64,000 bases of DNA. It comes from Ptiloglossa arizonensis. Lineage: Eukaryota > Arthropoda > Insecta > Hymenoptera > Colletidae. The translations under genes were made by a program, and so were the position numbers. The notes beneath the pieces are model-generated. The model saw only the letters and a list, made by a program, of their open reading frames with translations, ran no database searches and had not been told where the DNA came from. The number at the start of each line of letters is the position of its first letter. Position 1 is the first letter of the stretch. The stretch is from positions 16,387,557 through 16,451,556 of the forward strand of contig NC_135051.1 in assembly GCF_051014685.1 (NCBI RefSeq). The letters run 5' to 3'. Shown in pieces: positions 24,901 to 36,900 of the stretch.

Positions 24901-27900
24901 GTCGAGTCGAGAAAATGTAAAGTGCAACGAAAATGAACTCGATACTTGTTTTTTAACAAAAGGAGCAAATACAATGAGATATTTAAATTTTGGAAATTTT
25001 ATACGATAATTGACTGGATTCTGATTATTAGTATCCGAAAATAAAGTTGAGAATTTTAATTTTCCTAAGTCTACTAAATCATTCTTAAAGATAGGAAAAA
25101 ATGTCAATTTCCAGGGAAAGTTAAAAATTGTATATTTTTTATACTTTTAAGAGTGTTGCCACTCTTGTAAATTGGAAAATTTTTAGAAGTGGTTCCAAGA
25201 ACACAGATGTGTCTCGGTAATATTTTCACAGTTTTTAAACCCAAAAGCAAATACCTAAAGTGTCATTTATCGAATAATTCGATCTAAAGAATTTAAAGTG
25301 AATAACTATTCCTTGGTAGATAGATAAAAGGAGACTAGAAGACATTTGATGGAACTTTTTAATATCGGTAGATGTATCTTTCAAAAATTCAAAATTCCTT
25401 TGAAAATTTACGCGTAATTGAGAACCACTGGCACGATTAAGAATAATCCGAACGAAGTCATGTTTAGGCTCACTTTCACTAGAAAAACATCGCCAATCTG
25501 TCGAAAATGACAAATATACAAATTTCATTGAGTTGTTCAAAAAATAATTTCGTTCTTGTTGGTGAAAATGAAGCACGATTTTCCACAGTGTACAAACATT
25601 TTATCAAACCATATATTCTCCATTTTGGAAACGAAATGACACTCCGAACAACCCAATGATTTTTAATATCGAAATTCGAATCCTTCGGTGGGCAACGTTC
25701 ACTCCGTTGGACTTGGTTCTCATTTAAGCGGGGTGATATTGTTTCTTGAAAACGGGCAGCACCGTGCGAGCGGTTGGCTCGCTTCGTTTGCACCAATCGG
25801 AATAAATATCGACGCGTCGTGAAATTGTGAAACGAATCGCAAGTATGGAAGGAGCCATCCGGGCAGGAGAATTCAAAAACGAAGGGACCTTTTGTTGTTC
25901 AGTTCCGGTGGCGCTCGATCGTCCTTCCGCCGACAGGAGACGCGACTGGTTGGCCATTTTCAATCGTGCCTCGCGTTCGTGGCCCTCCTTCCCTTTCAAA
26001 CCCCTTTTCGCGTGACTAATTGGAGGGAAGAAACGAGAATCCGGATGAAAAGAGAGAAATCGGTAAATGTAGTAATGCGATTCGTCCTTTCTGGCCTCCT
26101 CTCGTACGTATTGGCTTCTATTATGACGTTAATATGAATTAATCGTATTGCTCGGTTAAGCGAACGTACTTTCCAGAGCGTTCCGGGTTTACGGGGAATA
26201 AATTATGATGACTGCGAGCTTCTTAGAGAGCGCCGGTCCTCTCGTTCGTTTGTGTGTCCTTTAATCCGCCCTTTCACCATCGTACGAGCTTGGAATGGGA
26301 ATAATCTTTGAACGGAGCGAATGGTTTTAATCGTGTCGATGGTAATAGGAAGATCTTTGTGGCCATTTTGGAGAGTTCAAACCGTTCTACAATACCGAAT
26401 GCAGAAAAAGATCGGATGGCGTGAAGGCGCGAGACAATTGGGAAAATAATAATTTTGTAATATTCTGAGGAGATGACTTGGTCGTAGGTACGAAGAATAG
26501 GATCGATCTTTGTTATTTATTTTTTATTTCAATTTGTAAACGTACTAAAAATTCGTTCTTAGTAAAGGGTAAAGTACAAAGGTAACGATTAATTTTGTTT
26601 CAAAGTTACGTTACGTAAGAATAATGTAAACGTTATTGTTGATTATTGAAGAGGATAGAAATACTTTGGTTAGAAGTTTAGAAAATAGAGATACACTGTA
26701 TGGATTAACGAAGACTTTAATCGAAACGAAATGAAACATTGCTAAATTGTTATATTGTCATTTCGAATGGAAACTTTTCAATAAATGGAATTTGAAAAAC
26801 TCTGGTTTGAAACACGATGGTAGCGTCCTGTTAATATTATTCGTTTTGATTACTTTTCATACAACAATTTACCGAGTATTATTTTCATATTGTTTTTATT
26901 TATTACCGAGGCGAATCAAAATTGGTACCATTAAAATCTCTGAGAATGAAAACAAGCATATTTAAATTAACGAATACCTTATTTCTCGTTTAACAAATAC
27001 TTTTACCGAGTAATTATTTTCTTTAACCTTTGTGTCGATAACCAGTAAAAAAAATAATTTTTTGCAAGAAGATTATCAGAATCCATAAGGAGAATGTTGT
27101 ATCATATTATAGATACTATAAAAGGCATTGGGTTACCGAACAAACGAATAAATAAATTCGAAGCGTTCGCCCAAATTAATAAAAAATTATCCAAAGAACA
27201 GAACAATTTTGTAATTTTCGACAAGAAGGTGAGAAATTTTCAATCGAAGATATAAAAAAGACGTCCAATTATCGAAAGCACGAATAAATTCGAATCCTTC
27301 CCGCCAAAAATCTTCGACTTGTATTTTCACATCAGGAACACAAATTAATCAAAAATTATCTAAAGAACTGAGAACAATTTTGTAATATTTCGACAAGAAG
27401 GTGACCAACTTTTGTTTAAAAATACAAAAAAGACATTTAATTATCGAAAGCACGAATAAATTCGAATCCTTCCCGCCAAAAATCTTCGACTTGTATTTTC
27501 ACATCAGGAACACAAATTAATCAAAAATTATCTAAAGAACTGAGAACAATTTTGTAATATTTCGACAAGAAGGTGACCAACTTTTGTTTAAAAATACAAA
27601 AAAGACATTTAATTATCGAAAGCACGAATAAATTCGAATCCTTCCCGCCAAAATTCTTCCACTTGTACTTCCACACCAGGAACACGAATAAGAACAAAAT
27701 CGTCCAAAGAACAAAATTCCAAAACCGTTGTGCCACTTTCCGACAATTACATTGGCAAATTTGCAAAATGACGAAAAAGTTAACCGGTTATCGACACGGT
27801 TGATTAAAATAACCAGCAGCGTCCACCGCGAATGATTCCACGCCCGGAGGATTCAAGTGGTTGAAACGGATAGCTTCATCAATATTTCCGTTCGCGCTCA

Positions 27901-30900
27901 AGATTGACGTTTAGTGCATCCGCGAAGAGACAGTATTGGCCGGTGAAAAATATATTTCGAGGCGCGAAGCCATCGTTTACCGCCATCCGGGGAACCCCCG
28001 GACAGATATAAATGCGCGCATATCCTGGCAGAGTGCACAGGGCGCAAGAAGGAAATAGGATCCGTCGAGTGTGCAGCTGTATCGCGAACGAAACTTTTCT
28101 ACGACGATTTCATGAATATCAGCCACCCCATTCCGTCTCTTCGCCCCCAAACCCTCACTACCACGGTCCTGGCTTCCAGCCCGTGCTCCAACCCCCGGAT
28201 TTCTTTCTTTTCTCTTTTTTTTATTCCCTACCTCCCTTTGCGTCATATTATACTGATCGTCGCCCGACGTTCCCGAGTTTTTACTCGTCGTCGGTCCGAG
28301 TCCACGCCGTTGCCGCTAATAAATCAACCGAAAGAAATTAATATCCGCCACGGAGCGAACTCGCTCGTTCGCTCGACCGTTGCTGTTCGGAGGTAAATTG
28401 AAATCGTCGCGGCCGCTTTTATCCACGTTGGATGGAAATAGAAATCGCGGCGACGGGGACGATCGATCCCGATGTAATTTCTCGTACGTAATCCGCGACA
28501 ATGTAACCGGCGATTGCTTCTTTTATTCGTCCTACACCCCCTCGTCTCCTACCCCACCGCGCGCGGGCAAACGAAAGTTCGCGGTGAACCGAGAACCGAG
28601 GTTCGCGTCGCGAATCCGTTGATCCGCGTTCAAGCGTTCCCTCTCGGCTCGAAATTTACATCGACGCGCCGCGGCGGGCAAACGTAAAATAAAAGTGCAA
28701 CAAGTTGGCGCGTCTGTAACGACAAGACCGCAGATTTTGCGCATCTACGGCCGCGCGCTGCTACCGAAGTATATATATATTATCGGATTTTTCGAGTCCA
28801 CTTGGGCCTGAGCGCAGGCCTGAACAAGATAGCACGTGCGGACAGAACTTAGGCTAAACATTTGGTGCCGATCTGTCCGCCAGCTTTTACGATAGGCTCG
28901 AGGATCCCTTTACAGGTGTTCCTGCACGACGACCAGGTGTAAGGATGCATGGGGATGAAAGAGAGTACATGTGGCTCGGAGAAAGTGAAGTATGCTTGGA
29001 AAAACGAACGATTAGGATGGTCGAACGTGACCCAGTGTCTGAAGTGAGAGAGACTGAGGAATAGAATGTAAGAGAATGAATGGGTATGAATATATAAAGT
29101 ACGACAGGAATGTTTGAGGACACAGTATGTCACACACAGTATGTCACAGTATGTCATAGACGGTACACACAGTGTGTGTAGAGTGCAAGAGCACGACGAC
29201 GAGGGTATGTCCGGGGAGTGTGTCGCGGACAGTACGACTAAGAAGACGATAAGACGAGACGATTAAAAGACGCACTAAGACGGTGTAAGACTTAAGCAAC
29301 AAAGACGATCAAGACGCGTGTCGAAGGCACAAAGACGGTTAGCTTAGTTCAATACACGGTCGATCTACCTTAGTGGAAAGCGAAACCAATCACCAACACT
29401 ACGTTTAATATAATACTAATATCACTGTAATGTATAATATCCTTAAATATACTACAATATACCACACGAATGCAACAGTTATTTCGGGGCTCGTACGGGG
29501 ATCTAATAACTCAAAGAGAAAGAGAAGACCAACGTATATACCATCCCTTACCGATCTTCCAATGTCTCTACGTACAAGGCATGGCCTACTAGGATGCCTT
29601 ATTGATGAGTCCAGTAACAGGATGAAACGCTCTCCCCACTCCTTTCTCCTACATTCGAACGATAGAGTTCGAAAAATGTATAGTATCGGATTTTTCGAGT
29701 CCACTTGGGCCTGAGCAAGATAGCACGTGCGGACAGAACTGGGTCAGGCTAAACATTTGTTAGGCTAAACTGTTCGCTAGCTTTCGTGGAAGGCACGAGT
29801 ATCCGACGATAGTGAATTCTGTTCTTTTGATCGTTATTTTTATTGTTACTATTGTACGTGAAATTCCACGCGTTCATCTATTAAGTAATCGTTATCCTTG
29901 TGAATCTTTTCTATGATTTCTAACTTCTCTCCTTTGAAATTTGTAAAAGTTTAATACCCCTTTCTGTCGTCACTCTTCATTTTAACCTTCGCGTCGTTAA
30001 TTTCACCAAGAAGATGAAAATTTCGAAAGAAACACCGTAACGACACCCTAATGTTTCTAACCGTGCAAACTACGTCGATCTTCGACAGAAAAAACAAGAT
30101 TCCATTTTAATCTCGTGAAATTGTAATCTCGTCTGATAAATCTCGAGTGACTGGACGTTCATCGAGGAACGTCGTTTCACCAGCACCGAATTGACTTTCC
30201 ACGTTCAATATTCGTGGCACACGATCGTGTCATATCCATCTAGACGCGACGGTTAACAATTTTCCAATTTGGAACGTCGTTAAAAAATACATATTTAAAC
30301 CCGTAGCGACAATTAGCGTCCGCGATTAATGAATCAATACCCACCCATCAACTTCCCCGCGATTCGTTGTACTGTCCCGCGGAAACCCTGTTGCATTTTT
30401 CATCCGCCACTTTCCTGCATAACTTTACCCAGACCGCAAATCCATTTGACGCCGGTGCATTTGTACGGTCGCGTAACGACGTAAATCCGCGCAGACGAAA
30501 CCGCCGGGGATTTTTGCAAATTGCCAATCATTGATCGCGGTAAAGCAGATTGTTCCCGACCAAGTGGCCGCGAGTTTGTCTCGGTTGTTGTTTTCACTTC
30601 GCGTACAAAATCGCGGTGACACTTGCCTACGTTAGAGGGAGGAGATTTGCTCGATGAAAACGGGGTGAACGATTTATTGGCGCTTCTGTCTGATAAAGAA
30701 GTGACAAAAAAAAAAAAAAAATTCTGGAAAAGTGTAAATAATTCGACAGATTGTGATTAATCAGATGTACGTTACGAGTTGCATTCAAGTTTTCGCGAAT
30801 TTTGTTATTCGTGATTCGAAAATCGTGTCGAGTATTCAGACGTCGTTGATTGGTTTATTCGAGAATGTGGAATTAATTATTATTATTTTTCACGTGGCCG

Positions 30901-33900
30901 GGATATACGTAAATTGTAGAAGGTACCGAGTGTAATCAACAGGCTGTTAATATCTTATTTGAATAGTACTCGACGAATTCCATTTACCGTGGTATCCTTC
31001 TATATTGGAGGATAATAATTAATTATAACAAGCAACGTAAAATAACCGTTAACTAAATTTAAATTCTAAGTAAATGTAAATTTGGTCACGGTCTAATTAG
31101 ATTCAGTTGATATTCGTTATCAGCGGTATCGCGCACCAGGATTCTTCCCCGAATATGCGGCGCACGCTTCGAAAGCATTAAATTATTTTTACGGGACGTA
31201 TTTTTTTTTTTTTCATCCATTTACCAAAACTTTCCACGACGATCAGCAGATAACCGCGATATTTTACCGGCCCTCCATAACCAATGCCGTCATCTTCTCG
31301 TACTTTTCGTCGAATTGCACCGATGCATCCGGCATCGAGTTATGCATCGTCAGCGATGGCTCGTATTCCACATGGGTGCTCGGTAAATTCCGAGAGAATC
31401 GCCAATTCTTCTTCGGGAATTATCGCATCACTCTTGCCTCGATATTGCAATCCGTTCGAATAAAATTCTTTTGACAAAGGCGATATTTCCGAACGAGGTA
31501 TACGAAGTAAGTGAAAGAGAATCGAATAAAATGGGAAAAAAGAAAAGAAAACGGAGAAAAATGGGTACGAAGTTGTAATTGCAGACGTTCGAACGCCATC
31601 CGTGTGTCGAGTTGATCGAACGACGAAAATGACTATAGTTGGACGAATCGAACGTGCACGTGGCCCGTGTTCGAACGGACCATCGTGGCTGGCCATTATT
31701 TTTTTGAAAATCGACCGGTCGCCGCAGAACGAGAGATCGATCGATAAATAATTTACCGGGATCGTTTATCGGGTACAACCCGACGCTGACGACGCATCGC
31801 GTCGCTCTGCTGCACGAGGGTTCCACCCCCTACGTCGTCGACGCATCGATGCAATTAGAGGAGGATTTTCGGTCGAGTTGCCCGTCGACGACGAAAACGT
31901 CCCGTTATTTTTCGGTGAAATTCTCAGGAGAAACGTGAGATAAAAGCCGCAACGATTCGTTGTTGATGTGCAAATTACGAGTAACGATTTGGGATAGAGT
32001 TCGTGACCCTGGGAACTATTTCGAGGGAAAACGGAACCGTCGATTTTATTGCAGATGTTCGTTGGTATCTGAAAATCGAACGATCGTTCGTTGACGATGA
32101 AAATGGCTACGTAACGCAGATTCAACAACGTTTGTTTAATTAGATAGTCGAATGGTACGTCGCATTGTGATATTGAACGGATAAATTTAAAAATTGTGTG
32201 TTTTATCATTTATTATAAAATCCATTGTCCATTCTTAACGCGGATGATGGTAACTACTTTTTTAACGAAGTTAAAATATTGTTTGTATTACAATTAGGAG
32301 TTGTTTGAAAAATATCCCATTTGGGAATCGTGATAGATACAGTGTGAAAATGAGAGATGTTTCTGTATTTGTTAATGTTATTTAGGTAAAATAAAAAGAG
32401 GACCTTTATAATACGTTATTTGCGTAATTTGGTAAAGCAATGGATTTGTAAAGTATACATTTAATGTACTTTGAGTAACGGTTTCTTTCATCTGTTTTAG
32501 ATACCTATAAAATTTTCAGTGTAACTACGTGCTATGACAATAAAAGACAGTTTTTCTTCTGGTTTTTAATAGAGACCATAAAGAACAAAGTTTAGTAATT
32601 TCAAACCGGTTGCTATAATTAATAACCTACCATTGGTTGCCAAATTCGATGCAATAAAAGCTACAATGCGCAAATGGTGCTCGTGACGTTTAATGGGTTG
32701 AATTAATGGACTGCTTGTATATACGTTTTATATACCAAATAAATTTTCAACTTGCTGACAGGCATTTAAAAAAGAATACTGTGATTCTTCGATCGATAAC
32801 CTACTTTGAACTTTGAATAATAAGTATGTACTATACGCATCCGAATTCATTATCAGAATATTATTGTACATATTGTTTCGATAAAAAATTATAATTTCAT
32901 TAGATTCGTAATTCATTAACTTGAAATATTTCAGTACTCTTGACAGTGTCGTTTCATAATCACACGTGTCTACGCTAAATCTACCAGAATTCGTCTTTAA
33001 ATCTCAACAGAACGTATACAACAAATAATAGATTAACTCCCACATCGATAACCTATTTCAAACTTCAAATATCGCGGAATTATCGACGAACCGTAATTAT
33101 TTCATAGCGATCTACGAGTCTCGTGGCGCGTAAGTAGATTGCGCCCGTCTACGTCGGACGTTTCGAAAGGTTCGATCCGTTCCGTCCCGCGGTCAGCAGC
33201 ACAATGACTTCCGCGCATCTGCGCGGCGCAGCCACCATGCGCCGTAGGCATGCGCGACCGAGACTTCAAGGAGTAGGGATAGCGCCAGTCCGGTCGGAGT
33301 ATTCCCCTGACTAAGACGTCGTTACTTCTGTTCCCTGCGTTGGAGAATTCTACAAATTGTGATAAAAAATTCGAGTCCCTTTCTCTCTTTCTCTCTCTCT
33401 CTTTCTCCCGTTTACTCAAGAACCCGGGCTATGAAACATCGATAAAAACCACAAACGGAGCCAGCAACCGACAACGAATTCCAACGGGAACAAAACCGCG
33501 CCAGAGTCTCGGGCGTTAATTCCGGCAGATTAATTCCAATATGGGACAACTGGTCCCCGCGAAGAATCCCCCGCGAAAGGAGCAATAGTTTTGTCCCCCT
33601 GCCCCCACCATGCCACACTTGGCAGTGGTCGGCAGCGAAATAGCGCATAAATCGCTAACGACGCACACTTTGTTACAAAAGCGCGGCTTCTGGTCCCTCC
33701 TAGCCCGTCGACCCCTCCCCCCTGACCCGTACCCTCGCTACGCCGTGCCGCGAGACTTGATTTATCGTTCCAACGTGGACAATGCGAGAAATATTCTGGC
33801 GTGCTTGCTTCGTAAATCACGATTCTTCGGCAGTCCATAGAGCGCGGAGGAGCGATTCCTCGCCGGTGGAATATCACGCGAGCTTCTGGCAAATGTACAC

Positions 33901-36900
33901 GCTTCGAGGGATAGATAGACGACGAAGGGAACGGAGAAAGGGGTAGAGAGAGAGAGAGAGAGAGGGAGGAAGAAGGGGCGGGTGGAAGTAGGTAGAGAGA
34001 GATACGGCCGAATTGTGATACGTCGCGGGACACATAAATCATCGGAATCGTGCTCGCGGAGTTTTGTGTTCTCAGCGTCGCCGATGGGATTAATATTTCC
34101 CCGCGGAAATGATCTTCCTCGCTGAACTGCGACGTAACCTTTCTTCGCGTGGTTTTGGTTCCTTGGGGTGGTATTTAATTTTCAACGAGAGGAGAGATTC
34201 TGGAATCGAAGGAGTTTTAACCAACGAATGACCGTGTATTTAATTAATGGCTGAATATTCAATAGTCACGTGTATTTCCGTAAAATATTGCCATAGAAAT
34301 GGATCCATGACTTCGTACGAGATTTCTTAATCGGTTTAATTCGTATTTAGAATTTCGAAAAAAAAAAAAACAATTATCGATATTATCATTTCTTGGCTAT
34401 CGTTTCAATTATTTCTCGAATTGGTTACTCCTTTGACGTAACTTGAAATGAAATTTTACGATCAGTTAGACTGTAGATCAGGTTACGCATTTCCGTGCAA
34501 ACTTAGGGAACAAGTAGTTCTACGACAGGTAACCAGTGTCACGTGGATTCTGTGTAAGCAGATATCGTGTCTGACTCCCAAATACATTGAAACTAAAGTT
34601 AATGTAACCTGACAGTTAATATAACTCGGTTCGCTCCTTATGATTATAGTTTGCAAAATGTATGAGGGTAGAAGATGGAAACAGAGAGTTCGCGATAGAG
34701 AACGAAGAAGAGAGACAGTCGAATCGAGATACGTTTCAGGGTACATAAATCATCGAAATTGTATACGCATTCCACAGCTCTCCGAATTTCTGCATTAGTT
34801 AACGTTATATCAATGTCGTTATTCAGCATCTGATACGAGTACGAGAGTCAGACGGAAGAAAAATACGGTTACTTTTATCTGTTTCTAATCGAACCGCTAC
34901 AGAATATTAAGTTCTCATCCGCTCCGATTTTTCATTCATTGGATCTGCTGATTATGAAAAAACACATGTTCGTTTCAATATTTCAATGAATTTAATTTAT
35001 AAAATTTAATAAAACGTATCTTTAATAAGGTACTAGCGTTACCTTTAATACACGCGTTAAATTTGTTAAAGAAACTTACCAGTTGTTCTCTTTTGGATAA
35101 TTTTTTCCTCGATAAGTGCTCTGACGCTGACAGACGCGGTTTGCAAAGGCGGTCCGACCACCTCTTTCTTCTCGCTCTTCTTATTCTCAGCATCCTGAAA
35201 CAATTAAAAGCAGAGTGCGTTAACAACGCCCGTAAAGTTGTTTCCTTCGCGCAAATTTCTGTTTATACGAGTACGAGAGTCAGATGGAAGAAAAATACGA
35301 GGAAATCGTTGAACTTAAATGGATCGATGAATTTTCAGATCGATCCCAGTGTCTTATTTCTGTTTACAGTATATCAAAAAAATTTTACAACATCGAAACT
35401 CGAGCCAAGTTTCTGAACTCTTCGAACACGTTACTTTGGATAGACCAGTATTCACTGGTGAATACTGCAGTCTCAATTCTAATTTTATCTTTCGTTGCTA
35501 GCAAAATTACGTATTTCAATTCCTTCGCTTCGCATTTAACGCTGCAATTTAAAAAAGAGTAACGAAGGGAACGTTAGACGCCGCGACCAGATTTTTTCCT
35601 TGAATACGGGAAAGGTTTCCATTCAGAGTCGTTGAAAGATATACGCTCAAAAGTGCCGCGAATATTGTTTAACAACCACAACCGGGTGTAGCTGTCCAGA
35701 CACGTCTTGGCCATTTGTCGCGAAGCACTCGACGTTTCGAGACTCTCGTTAAGCAAGAATCTTGGTCGGACAACGAGGACGAAGCTCTGTTACGTAACGG
35801 AGGGCCTTGCTCGACCTTTTCTAAAATTTGCGTGTCAGTTTCGGATCTAATTTCACGGGTCTCGTTACCGAAAGATCGATTAGAACGTTTGATCGCGTTC
35901 AAGTCCACCGAGCGAAAGAATCGAGAAACAGGAGATCGAGAAAGGTAATATGAAGAGGGACGAGGACAGGGATGATCGTGGAACGAGATGGTAGAGATCA
36001 GATACTTCAGGGAGGATTATAAAAGAGAGAAAGGGGGGGAACGGGGGAACGGGGGAGGAAGATAAAGATGACGGATGAAGGAGAACTGGGTGGAGAGAAA
36101 GAAATGATAAGGTACAAGGATGTAGGAGATTAGTGGCAAATAGCTCGGCGCATAATTAACAATGTGCGATTTAATTAAAGATATTTTTCATTTCCTTCAT
36201 AATTTTCGTTCGTCGTTTCGTGCTCTCTTTTATGATTAAAGATATTACATTATTCTTGGAGAATTTCCCGTACAAAATTGTGTACGTAGATTAATTGCGA
36301 ACAATTAAAGAATAACCAGGGGACTACGTTTACAATGGATGATTAAATTCCTCTGAGCTTTGTTTCCCTCTTTTTTTTTTCTCTGAGCAATTAGACGATC
36401 GTTCATAGTGTGATTGCAAAAACGTTTGGAGTAAAGTGTCGTCAACTCTGTAAAAACGATAGCTTACATTTTACGTTTCAATTTTAAGTATTTTTTGCGT
36501 GAACGACGAGGATTAACGTTAATTTTCATTAGTCGAAGGGAATGTAACACGCTAACGTACACTTTGCTTCTTTTCTGCACTTTTATCGTTAGTTCTCGTT
36601 GGAACGGTAGATGGGGTTACTGCAACGACGCGAACGTAGCTGCGCAATAACATACATGTATAACCTATTTAACCTTATATAAGCGACGAATCGCAGGAAT
36701 TGCTTGAAAATAAAAGCATTGTAACAATATCTACCTAGTATTTCAAAATTAAAATAAGAACTGAATTCAGAGATTTGAGTATCGCTTATTTTATATTAAT
36801 CGTTGCGTTTTGAAAAGAAATATTTCAAATTTATAATACGTTATCGATCTAATTCATGTACAATTATTCTGTGTTGAATATCTACAATTGCGATTCGAGA

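Larger units (their letters stand above)
23990..35079 (-). other. Intron (11.1 kb)
   Basis: The larger items are listed separately: a dispersed repeat, a mariner-like MITE, a 172-bp array, an LTR-like remnant, a mixed GC-rich repeat module at 33040-33400 and a (GA)n tract at 33950. Remaining stretches are AT-rich or, at 27830-28760 and 33550-34100, CpG-rich without recognisable exons. Confidence 0.8.
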
